Positions 57,340 to 64,000 of a stretch of DNA of 64,000 nucleotides are shown piece after piece (within the stretch, counting starts at the first letter, position 1; the number at the start of each line of letters is the position of its first letter). The notes under the pieces are model-generated. The model saw nothing but the letters and a program-made list of their open reading frames with translations, was not told where the DNA came from and searched no databases. A program made the position numbers and the translations under genes. Source of the DNA: Pseudomonas parafulva NBRC 16636 = DSM 17004 (lineage in GTDB: Bacteria > Pseudomonadota > Gammaproteobacteria > Pseudomonadales > Pseudomonadaceae); assembly GCF_000730645.1 (NCBI RefSeq), contig NZ_BBIU01000024.1, positions 44,340 to 108,339 of the forward strand. Direction: 5' to 3'.

Positions 57340-58026
57340 ATGTCCACCCTAGCAGACAACCTTTCCACGATTTGCGCCCGCATCACCAAGGGTGCCCAGG
57401 CTGCCGGGCGCGACCCCGCCAGCGTGCATCTGCTGGCCGTGAGCAAAACCAAGCCGGCCAGCGCGATCCGCGAGGTTCACGCTGCAGGTGTGCGCGACTT
57501 TGGGGAAAACTACCTACAAGAGGCGCTGACAAAGCAGCAGCAACTGGGCGACCTGCCCTTGATCTGGCACTTCATCGGCCCCACTCAGTCGAACAAGACC
57601 AAAGCCATCGCCGAGCACTTCGACTGGGTACATTCCGTGGATCGCCTGAAAATTGGCCAACGCCTGTCGGAGCAACGCCCCGCCGGGCTGGCGCCACTCA
57701 ATATCTGTCTGCAGGTGAACGTGAGTGGCGAAGACAGCAAGGCCGGCTGTGCCCCCACCGACCTGCCAGCGTTGGCCGAAGCGATTGCGGCACTGCCCAA
57801 CTTGAAGCTACGCGGACTGATGGCAATCCCCGAGCCCACCGAAGACCGCACCGCCCAAGAGGCCGCCTTTGCAAGGTTGCGCCAGTTGCAGGAAGGCCTG
57901 GGGCTTGGTCTGGACACCTTGTCCATGGGCATGAGCCACGACCTGGAAGCCGCCATTGCCCAGGGAGCGACCTGGGTGCGCATTGGCACCGCCCTGTTCG
58001 GTGCACGCGATTACGGCAACGCCTGA
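57340..58026 (+). CDS. yggS: PLP homeostasis protein YggS
   Basis: 228-residue single-domain TIM-barrel protein that binds pyridoxal phosphate at Lys36 (LLAVSKTKP). The family regions are DFGENYLQEAL, WHFIGPTQSNKTK, LMAIPEPTED and SMGMSHDLEAAIAQGATWVR with IGTALFG. It controls free PLP and has no known enzyme activity. Start ATG 57340 chosen from the conserved N-terminus; the longer open frame runs antisense to pilT. Confidence 0.95.
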   Translation: MSTLADNLSTICARITKGAQAAGRDPASVHLLAVSKTKPASAIREVHAAGVRDFGENYLQEALTKQQQLGDLPLIWHFIGPTQSNKTKAIAEHFDWVHSVDRLKIGQRLSEQRPAGLAPLNICLQVNVSGEDSKAGCAPTDLPALAEAIAALPNLKLRGLMAIPEPTEDRTAQEAAFARLRQLQEGLGLGLDTLSMGMSHDLEAAIAQGATWVRIGTALFGARDYGNA

Positions 58027-58064
58027 TTCCATGCTTTACTCACTCTTCCCCACAAGGACCTGAC

Positions 58065-58883
58065 ATGAGCCAGACACGTATTGCCTTTATTGGCGCCGGC
58101 AACATGGCCGCCAGCCTGATCGGTGGTCTGCGTGCCCAGGGCCTGGAGGCTTCGCAGATCCGCGCCAGCGACCCTGGCGCCGACACCCGCACCCGCATCC
58201 AGGCCGATCACGGCATCGAAACCTTCGAAGACAACGCCCAGGCCATCGCTGACGCCGACGTGATCGTGCTGGCGGTCAAGCCACAAGTGATGAAAGCCGT
58301 GTGCCAGGCCCTGCAACCCCACCTGCAGGGCGACCAGCTGATCGTGTCCATTGCTGCAGGCATTACCTGCGCAAGCCTGCAAAGCTGGCTCGGTGCCCGG
58401 CCGGTGGTGCGCTGCATGCCCAACACCCCGGCCCTGCTGCGCCAGGGCGTCAGCGGCCTGTATGCCACCCACGAGGTCTCTGCCGAACAGCGTCAGCAGG
58501 CCGAACAACTGCTGTCGGCAGTGGGTACCGCGCTGTGGCTTGAACAGGAGCAGCAACTGGACGCAGTGACGGCTGTTTCCGGCAGTGGCCCGGCGTACTT
58601 CTTCCTGCTGATCGAGGCCATGACGGCCGCAGGCGAGAAACTCGGCCTGCCCCGTGAAACCGCTTCTCAGCTGACCCTGCACACCGCGCTGGGTGCCGCC
58701 CGCATGGCGGTGGCCAGCGAGGTGGATGCAGCCGAGCTGCGCCGTCGCGTCACCTCGCCCGCGGGCACCACCGAAGCCGCCATCACGTCGTTCCAGGCCA
58801 GCGGTTTCGAAGCCATCGTCGAGCAGGCACTGCAGGCCGCCGCCAAGCGTTCCGCAGAGCTGGCCGAACAACTGGGCCAATAA
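58065..58883 (+). CDS. proC: Pyrroline-5-carboxylate reductase
   Basis: 272-residue NAD(P)H-dependent enzyme for the last step of proline synthesis. FIGAGNMAASLIGG is the Rossmann loop at residues 8-21, VLAVKPQ is near 72, and SGSGPAYFFLLIEAM and TSPAGTTEAA form the substrate side. AGGA lies 8 bases before the ATG. yggS-proC-yggT is a common gamma-proteobacterial order. Confidence 0.97.
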   Translation: MSQTRIAFIGAGNMAASLIGGLRAQGLEASQIRASDPGADTRTRIQADHGIETFEDNAQAIADADVIVLAVKPQVMKAVCQALQPHLQGDQLIVSIAAGITCASLQSWLGARPVVRCMPNTPALLRQGVSGLYATHEVSAEQRQQAEQLLSAVGTALWLEQEQQLDAVTAVSGSGPAYFFLLIEAMTAAGEKLGLPRETASQLTLHTALGAARMAVASEVDAAELRRRVTSPAGTTEAAITSFQASGFEAIVEQALQAAAKRSAELAEQLGQ

Positions 58884-58893
58884 GGAGTTTTAG

Positions 58894-59484
58894 ATGAATG
58901 CACTGTCCGGCGCCGCGATCTTCGTGGTGCAAACCCTGGTCAGCCTGTATCTGGTGATCGTGCTGCTGCGTTTCGTGCTGCAACTGGTAAAGGCCAATTT
59001 CTACAACCCGTTGTCCCAGTTCACCGTGCGCGCCACCCAGCCACTGCTCAAACCCATTCGCCGGGTCATCCCCAGCATTGCCGGGCTGGATACCTCGTCG
59101 CTGCTACTGGCGGTGGTCATCCAGGCGCTGCTGATGGGCTTTGTGCTGATGGTCACCTACGGCACCTTCGGTGACGTGGTGCACCTGTTGATGTGGGCCA
59201 TCATCGGCATCACCTCGCTGTTCCTGAAAATCTTCTGGGTAGCGATGATCGTGATGGTGATCGTGTCGTGGGTGGCCCCCAACTCGAACAACCCGGCGGC
59301 AGAGCTTGCCTACCAGATCAGCGAGCCGGTACTGGCGCCCTTCCGCCGCATCGTGCCCAACCTGGGCGGCATGGATATTTCGCCGATCTTCGCCTTCCTG
59401 GCGATCCAGGTGATCCAGTCGTTCGTCATGCCACCGCTGGCCGCCTATGCCGGCATGCCGCAAGAGCTGTGGCGCATGATCTGA
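58894..59484 (+). CDS. yggT: YggT-family inner membrane protein
   Basis: 196 residues with two YggT repeats, each a pair of helices with an intervening conserved segment (QLVKANFYNPLSQFTVRATQ in the first; VSWVAPNSNNPAAELAYQIS in the second, followed by PVLAPFRRIVP). Integral membrane protein; proposed roles in osmotic tolerance or cell-shape control differ between species. GGAG in TAAGGAGTTTTAG directly before ATG. Followed by a hairpin terminator. Confidence 0.9.
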   Translation: MNALSGAAIFVVQTLVSLYLVIVLLRFVLQLVKANFYNPLSQFTVRATQPLLKPIRRVIPSIAGLDTSSLLLAVVIQALLMGFVLMVTYGTFGDVVHLLMWAIIGITSLFLKIFWVAMIVMVIVSWVAPNSNNPAAELAYQISEPVLAPFRRIVPNLGGMDISPIFAFLAIQVIQSFVMPPLAAYAGMPQELWRMI

Positions 59485-59493
59485 CCCGGCCCA

Positions 59494-59527
59494 CCCCCGG
59501 CAGCAAGCCTTTGCTTGCCGCTGGGGG
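59494..59527 (+). terminator. Hairpin after yggT
   Basis: CCCCCGGCAGCAAGC and GCTTGCCGCTGGGGG form a 15-bp stem with two mismatches and a 4-base CTTT loop. The T tract is poor (TAGCGCTCTTT), so termination may be partial. Confidence 0.6.
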
Positions 59528-59572
59528 TAGCGCTCTTTAGACTTACGCCTCCGTCAAGCGTGAGCAGGGTCG

Positions 59573-60712
59573 ATGTCCACTGTCTTTCCCGAAGATTCCG
59601 TCGGTCTGGTAGTACCGCAAACCGCCAGGTTCGATGAACCGCTGGCCCTGGCCTGCGGCCGCTCCCTGATCAGCTACGAGCTGGTCTACGAAACCTACGG
59701 CACCCTGAACGCCAGCGCGAGCAACGCTGTGCTCATCTGCCATGCCTTGTCCGGCCATCATCACGCTGCCGGCTACCATGACGCCAGCGACCGCAAGCCG
59801 GGTTGGTGGGACAGCTGCATCGGCCCAGGCAAGCCAATCGACACCAATCGCTTCTTCGTGGTCAGCCTGAACAACCTGGGCGGCTGCAACGGCAGCACCG
59901 GGCCCAGCAGCCTCAACCCCACCACCGGCAAGCCCTACGGTGCCGATTTCCCGGTGCTCACGGTGGAAGACTGGGTGCACAGCCAGGTGCGCCTGGCCCA
60001 GCGCCTGGGCATCGAGCAGTGGGCCGCAGTGGTCGGTGGCAGCCTGGGCGGCATGCAGGCACTGCAGTGGACCATCACCTACCCCGAGCGCGTGCGCCAC
60101 TGCGTCGACATCGCATCGGCGCCCAAGCTGTCGGCGCAGAACATTGCCTTCAACGAAGTGGCGCGCCAGGCGATTCTGACCGACCCCGAGTTCCATGGCG
60201 GTTCGTTTCAGGACCAGGGGGTGATCCCCAAACGCGGCCTGATGCTGGCGCGCATGGTCGGCCATATCACCTACCTGTCCGACGACTCGATGGGTGAGAA
60301 ATTCGGCCGTGAGCTGAAAAGCGACAAACTCAACTACGACTTCCACAGTGTCGAGTTCCAGGTAGAAAGCTACCTGCGCTATCAGGGCGAAGAGTTTTCC
60401 GGTCGCTTCGATGCCAATACCTACCTGCTGATGACCAAGGCGCTGGATTATTTCGACCCGGCAGCCACCCACGGCGGCGACCTGGCGGCAACCCTGGCCG
60501 ACGTCAAGGCCAACTATTGCATCATGTCGTTCACCACCGACTGGCGTTTTTCCCCCGCCCGCTCGCGGGAAATCGTCGACGCGCTGATGGCCGCCCGCAA
60601 GAACGTCTGCTACCTGGAAATCGACTCGCCCTATGGGCACGATGCTTTCCTGATCCCCACACCTCGCTACATGCAGGGTTTCTCGAACTACATGAACCGC
60701 ATTGCCATCTGA
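59573..60712 (+). CDS. metX: Homoserine O-acyltransferase (MetX family)
   Basis: 379-residue alpha/beta hydrolase that acylates homoserine in methionine synthesis. Nucleophile Ser157 lies in VVGGSLGGMQALQW; the acid is in SFTTDWRFSP and the histidine in SPYGHDAFLIP. In Pseudomonas the MetX enzymes characterised use succinyl-CoA, so succinyltransferase activity is more likely than acetyl; the residues that decide this were not resolved by eye. metW begins 7 bases after its stop. Confidence 0.93.
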   Translation: MSTVFPEDSVGLVVPQTARFDEPLALACGRSLISYELVYETYGTLNASASNAVLICHALSGHHHAAGYHDASDRKPGWWDSCIGPGKPIDTNRFFVVSLNNLGGCNGSTGPSSLNPTTGKPYGADFPVLTVEDWVHSQVRLAQRLGIEQWAAVVGGSLGGMQALQWTITYPERVRHCVDIASAPKLSAQNIAFNEVARQAILTDPEFHGGSFQDQGVIPKRGLMLARMVGHITYLSDDSMGEKFGRELKSDKLNYDFHSVEFQVESYLRYQGEEFSGRFDANTYLLMTKALDYFDPAATHGGDLAATLADVKANYCIMSFTTDWRFSPARSREIVDALMAARKNVCYLEIDSPYGHDAFLIPTPRYMQGFSNYMNRIAI

Positions 60713-60719
60713 GGACAGC

Positions 60720-61340
60720 ATGAGAGCCGATCTGGAAATCATCCACGACTGGATCCCCGCCGGTAGCCGGGTCCTCGACCTGGGCTGCGGTAGCGGCGAA
60801 CTGCTGGCTTCGCTGCGCGATCGCAAGCAGGTCACCGGTTACGGCCTGGAAATCGACGCCGATAATATCGCTGCGTGCGTCGCCAAGGGCGTGAATGTCA
60901 TCGAGCAAGACCTGGACAAAGGCCTGGGCAACTTCGCCAGCAACAGTTTCGACGTGGTGATCATGACCCAGGCCCTGCAGGCCGTGGAATACCCTGACCG
61001 TATCCTGGACGAGATGCTGCGCGTGGGCCGCCAGTGCATCATCACCTTCCCCAACTTCGGCCATTGGCGCTGCCGCTGGTACCTGGCGACCAAAGGCCGC
61101 ATGCCGGTGTCGGACTTCATGCCGTATACCTGGTACAACACGCCGAACATCCACTTCTGCACCTTCGCCGACTTCGAAGAGCTGGTGCACGAGCGCAAGG
61201 CCAAGGTGCTGGACCGCCTGGCTGTCGATAACCTGCACCGCAATGGGTGGGGTGGCCGGCTTTGGCCTAATCTTCTGGGTGAAATCGGCATCTACCGGGT
61301 CAGCAGCCCCGGCCTGCAGGAACACCAGCTCGCAGTCTGA
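60720..61340 (+). CDS. metW: MetW, methyltransferase-like partner of MetX
   Basis: 206 residues with the class I methyltransferase fold: VLDLGCGSGELLASL at residue 18 on, VIEQDLDKGLGNF, FDVVIMTQALQAVEYPD and IITFPNFGHWRCRWYLATKG, then MPYTWYNTPNIHFCTFADFE. It is found paired with metX in many proteobacteria and is thought to be needed for MetX activity; its own substrate is not established. TGAGGA lies 5 bases before ATG 60720. Confidence 0.93.
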   Translation: MRADLEIIHDWIPAGSRVLDLGCGSGELLASLRDRKQVTGYGLEIDADNIAACVAKGVNVIEQDLDKGLGNFASNSFDVVIMTQALQAVEYPDRILDEMLRVGRQCIITFPNFGHWRCRWYLATKGRMPVSDFMPYTWYNTPNIHFCTFADFEELVHERKAKVLDRLAVDNLHRNGWGGRLWPNLLGEIGIYRVSSPGLQEHQLAV

Positions 61341-61360
61341 TTTTTCGGAGGGATCGCACC

Positions 61361-61795
61361 ATGCGTCGCCTTGCACTGTTTCTCGTCAGTTTGTGTCTGG
61401 CCTTGCCGGCGGTGGCCGCCGATACTGCCCGCGCCGATCGCAAAGAGGTATTCGGCAACGTGACGGTGCACTACAGCGCCTTCACCTCGAGCATGCTCAC
61501 ACCCCAGGTAGCTGCGGCCACGGGCCTGGTACGCAGCAAGAACCTGGGGGTACTCACCCTGACTGCGCTCAAGGCCGGCAAACCGGCAACGGCAGTGGTC
61601 AGCGGTACGGTCAAGGACCTCACCGGGCGCAGCAGCCCCCTGTCGTTCAGGCAGGTTACCGACCAGGGCACGGTGTCGTACGTAGCCCAGTTCAAGATCG
61701 AACAGCCCGAAACCGTCACGTTCGACCTGAATGTCGAAACCGGCGGCATCGGCAACTCCTTCAGTTTCAACCAGGAAGTGTTCCCAGGCGAATGA
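61361..61795 (+). CDS. DUF4426 periplasmic protein
   Basis: 144 residues, signal peptide ending near AVAA (residue 20). The mature domain (RKEVFGNVTVHYSAFTSSML, GIGNSFSFNQEVFPGE) matches DUF4426, a small beta-rich protein of unknown function in this position between metW and rdgB. CGGAGGGA precedes the ATG. ATGA overlap with rdgB. Confidence 0.85.
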   Translation: MRRLALFLVSLCLALPAVAADTARADRKEVFGNVTVHYSAFTSSMLTPQVAAATGLVRSKNLGVLTLTALKAGKPATAVVSGTVKDLTGRSSPLSFRQVTDQGTVSYVAQFKIEQPETVTFDLNVETGGIGNSFSFNQEVFPGE

Positions 61796-62388
61796 TGAAT
61801 TTCCAGCAACTGGTATTGGCCAGCCACAACGCCGGCAAACTCAAGGAACTGCAAGCCATGCTCGGCCAGAGCGTGCAACTGCGGTCCATTGGCGAGTTCA
61901 GCCAGGTCGAACCGGAAGAAACCGGCCTGTCGTTCGTTGAAAACGCCATCCTCAAGGCCCGCAATGCAGCGCGCATCTCCGGCTTGCCGGCGCTGGCCGA
62001 TGACTCGGGCCTGGCCGTGGACTTCCTGGGCGGGGCTCCGGGGATTTATTCGGCGCGTTATGCCAATGGCCAGGGTGACGCGGCGAACAACGCCAAGCTG
62101 CTCGAAGCGCTGAAAGACGTGCCTGAGGCCGAGCGCGGCGCCCAGTTCGTCTGCGTGCTGGCGCTGGTGCGCCACGCAGACGACCCACTGCCGATCCTGT
62201 GCGAAGGGTTGTGGCACGGCCGTATTCTGTTCCAGGCCAGCGGTGACCATGGTTTTGGCTACGATCCGCTGTTCTGGGTGCCCGAACGTGACTGCTCCAG
62301 CGCCGACCTGGCGCCCGCAGACAAGAACCAGCTCAGCCACCGCGCACGCGCCATGGCCCTGTTGCGTCAACGTCTGGGCCTGGCATGA
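61792..62388 (+). CDS. rdgB: dITP/XTP pyrophosphatase RdgB
   Basis: 198-residue house-cleaning enzyme that hydrolyses non-canonical purine nucleoside triphosphates (dITP, XTP). The family motif LASHNAGKLKEL is near residues 8-19, ADDSGLAVDFLGGAPGIYSA at about 66-85, and GDHGFGYDPLFWVPE near 150. Start ATG 61792 by ATGA overlap, with a second ATG directly after it. Confidence 0.96.
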   Translation: MMNFQQLVLASHNAGKLKELQAMLGQSVQLRSIGEFSQVEPEETGLSFVENAILKARNAARISGLPALADDSGLAVDFLGGAPGIYSARYANGQGDAANNAKLLEALKDVPEAERGAQFVCVLALVRHADDPLPILCEGLWHGRILFQASGDHGFGYDPLFWVPERDCSSADLAPADKNQLSHRARAMALLRQRLGLA

Positions 62389-63560
62389 TCCCACCGCAGT
62401 TTTCCCCCGCTGCGGCAGGCTTCCAGCAACTGCCGCCGCTGTCGCTGTACATCCACATCCCCTGGTGCGTGCGCAAATGCCCGTACTGCGACTTCAATTC
62501 CCACGCGGCCGGGCCTGAGCTGCCGGAGGATGCCTATGTCGCGGCACTGCTCACCGACCTTGACCAGGAGCTGGCCGCCGTACAGGGCCGCCCCATCAGC
62601 TCGATCTTCTTCGGGGGCGGCACGCCCAGCCTGTTCAGCGCCGCCGCGTTGGGCCGGCTGCTGCGCGGTGTGGAGCAACGCATCGCGTTTGCACCGGACA
62701 TCGAAATAACCCTGGAGGCCAACCCGGGTACGTTCGAACAGGACAAGTTCAAGGCCTACCGGCAAACGGGCATCAACCGTCTGTCCATCGGCGTGCAGAG
62801 CTTCCAGCCCGGCAAACTGGAGGCGCTGGGGCGTATCCACAACGGCGACGAAGCGGTACGCGCAGCAGGTATGGCACGCGCCGCCGGCTTCGACAACTTC
62901 AATATGGACCTGATGCACGGCCTCCCCGACCAGTCGCTGGATGATGCGCTCGGCGACCTGCGCCAGGCCATCGACCTGGGCCCGACGCACCTGTCGTGGT
63001 ACCAGCTGACGGTGGAACCGAACACCGTGTTCTGGAACCAGCCGCCCGAGCTGCCCGAGGACGATATCCTCTGGGATATTCAGGAAGCCGGCCAGCACCT
63101 CATGGCCGCCAACGGCTTTGCCCAGTACGAAGTGTCCGCCTATGCCCAACCTGGCCGCGCTGCCCGGCATAACCTGAACTACTGGCGTTTTGGCGACTTC
63201 ATCGGCATCGGCGCCGGCGCCCATGGCAAGCTCACCTTTGTCGATGGCCGCATTCTGCGCACCTGGAAGACGCGCCTGCCCAAGGACTACTTGAACCTGG
63301 CCAAACCGTTCAAGGCGGGGGAAAAGCTGCTGCCGGCCGCAGAACTGCCGTTCGAGTTCCTGATGAACGCCCTGCGGCTCACTGATGGCGTTGAAGCCCG
63401 GCTGTTCACCGAACGCACCGGCCTGCCCCTTGCGCAACTGGCCGAGGCCCGCCGCAGTGCCGAACAAAAGGGCCTTTTGCAGGTCGAACCGGATCGGCTG
63501 GCCGCAACGCCCCGGGGGCAGTTGTTCCTCAATGACCTGCTGCAGTATTTCTTGACCTAA
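62385..63560 (+). CDS. hemW: Heme chaperone HemW (radical SAM)
   Basis: 391-residue radical SAM family member. The cluster cysteines are in WCVRKCPYCDFNSH (C-x3-C-x2-C), and GGGTPSLF is the SAM-binding motif. Unlike oxygen-independent coproporphyrinogen oxidase (HemN), the first cysteines lie close to the N-terminus and the protein is about 60 residues shorter, so the heme-insertion chaperone role is favoured. ATGA overlap with rdgB. Confidence 0.93.
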   Translation: MIPPQFSPAAAGFQQLPPLSLYIHIPWCVRKCPYCDFNSHAAGPELPEDAYVAALLTDLDQELAAVQGRPISSIFFGGGTPSLFSAAALGRLLRGVEQRIAFAPDIEITLEANPGTFEQDKFKAYRQTGINRLSIGVQSFQPGKLEALGRIHNGDEAVRAAGMARAAGFDNFNMDLMHGLPDQSLDDALGDLRQAIDLGPTHLSWYQLTVEPNTVFWNQPPELPEDDILWDIQEAGQHLMAANGFAQYEVSAYAQPGRAARHNLNYWRFGDFIGIGAGAHGKLTFVDGRILRTWKTRLPKDYLNLAKPFKAGEKLLPAAELPFEFLMNALRLTDGVEARLFTERTGLPLAQLAEARRSAEQKGLLQVEPDRLAATPRGQLFLNDLLQYFLT

Positions 63561-63569
63561 GGATGACCC

Positions 63570-63896
63570 ATGGATCTGGTACTTGATCTGCTCGCGACGG
63601 TTTCCCGCTGGAGCCGCAGCAACCTGTCAGAAATTTCGCTCGCCTTGGTGGGCTGCCTGCTGGTGCTGTTCGGCACCGACATCAAGACCTGGGTGGAGCA
63701 ACGCCTGGGCAGCCTGGCAGGCGCCCTGCGGGTACCCCTGATGGCCTTGCTGGTGATGATCGGCAGCGGCGCGGCACTGATCTATGCCACGCCGTGGGTG
63801 CTGAAAGGGTTGGGCCAGTTCAACAACTATGCGCTGGCGCCGGTGTTGCTGGTGGTGCTGGTGCTGATTGGGGTGGTGGCTGATCGGCGCGGGTGA
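63570..63896 (+). CDS. DUF3392 inner membrane protein
   Basis: 108 residues with three hydrophobic segments (about 22-36, 56-75, 85-103) separated by short loops including FGTDIKTWVEQRL. It matches the DUF3392 group, function unknown. AAGGATGACC precedes the ATG 9 bases after the hemW stop. Last gene in the window. Confidence 0.87.
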   Translation: MDLVLDLLATVSRWSRSNLSEISLALVGCLLVLFGTDIKTWVEQRLGSLAGALRVPLMALLVMIGSGAALIYATPWVLKGLGQFNNYALAPVLLVVLVLIGVVADRRG

Positions 63897-63983
63897 TTGA
63901 TCAGTCAGGCGCGGTCTGCAGTTGGTCGGCACGCGAAGCTGATGCTCACGCAAGTGCACATAATCTTGTGATTCAGCACCAAC

Positions 63984-64000
63984 CCGTGGGAGCAACTGTC
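63984..64000. repeat. Start of a REP-like element at the window end
   Basis: CCGTGGGAGCAACTGTC is nearly the same as CCGTGGGAGCAGTTGTC near 6843. The element is cut by the window edge. Bases 63897-63983 show nothing else. Confidence 0.5.

Overview
The window is a stretch of Pseudomonas chromosome, most likely from the P. putida group. The evidence is the uniformly high GC, the typical Pseudomonas gene products (a 1481-residue GltB, a 739-residue PriA, MetX followed by MetW) and the scattered GTGGGAGC-type palindromes that are common in this group. From memory, most of the backbone follows the order known from P. aeruginosa (the hemE-gltDB-aroBK-pilQ..M-ponA-maeB-rpmE-priA-argS block, then a pilT-yggS-proC-yggT-metXW-rdgB-hemW block). 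No tRNA, rRNA, CRISPR array, transposase or phage gene was seen.

Layout. 0.2-6.8 kb: a K+/H+ antiporter (cvrA), a large mechanosensitive channel (mscK) and the AMPylating pseudokinase selO. 7.0-7.7 kb: a higBA-type toxin-antitoxin pair whose predicted promoter, perfect palindrome and ribosome binding site overlap. 7.7-8.5 kb: an orphan ParA-type ATPase. 8.8-26.8 kb: one very compact operon on the plus strand (18 genes, nearly every junction overlapping by 1-25 bases) for an aryl polyene (APE), a membrane-anchored conjugated polyene pigment. Two small exported proteins follow it at 26.9-27.8 kb. 27.8-30.0 kb: a LysR regulator diverging from an MFS transporter. 30.1-37.3 kb: hemE, gltD and gltB. 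37.6-44.6 kb: pilM-pilN-pilOP-pilQ-aroK-aroB-SPOR/AAA protein, all on the minus strand. 44.7-63.9 kb: penicillin-binding protein 1A, malic enzyme, exported nuclease, L31, PriA, ArgS, an FtsN-like SPOR protein, a TM2 protein, an NlpC/P60 hydrolase, PilT, YggS, ProC, YggT, MetX, MetW, a DUF4426 protein, RdgB, HemW and a DUF3392 protein.

How the APE genes are likely to work together. An aromatic ammonia-lyase makes an aryl acrylate starter. An AMP-ligase fused to a dehydratase activates it onto one of two carrier proteins. Two ketosynthases, a chain length factor, a ketoreductase and a second dehydratase extend it to the polyene. A methyltransferase and a flavoprotein with halogenase-like motifs could decorate the aryl head. 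A GT2 glycosyltransferase, two acyltransferases and a thioesterase handle transfer to the lipid. A LolA-like protein, an MMPL transporter and a DUF3261 lipoprotein handle export. A cation/proton-antiporter-like membrane protein is an unexplained extra member of the operon.

The most interesting points are: the extra or rearranged APE components (ligase-dehydratase fusion with an E-to-D change, halogenase-like flavoprotein, CPA2-like antiporter); the PilO-PilP fusion next to a short PilQ; heptanucleotide repeats that fill the priA-argS gap and recur between gltB and gltD; a terminator hairpin lying inside the signal-peptide region of the nuclease gene; and the overlapping promoter/operator/ribosome binding site of the toxin-antitoxin pair.
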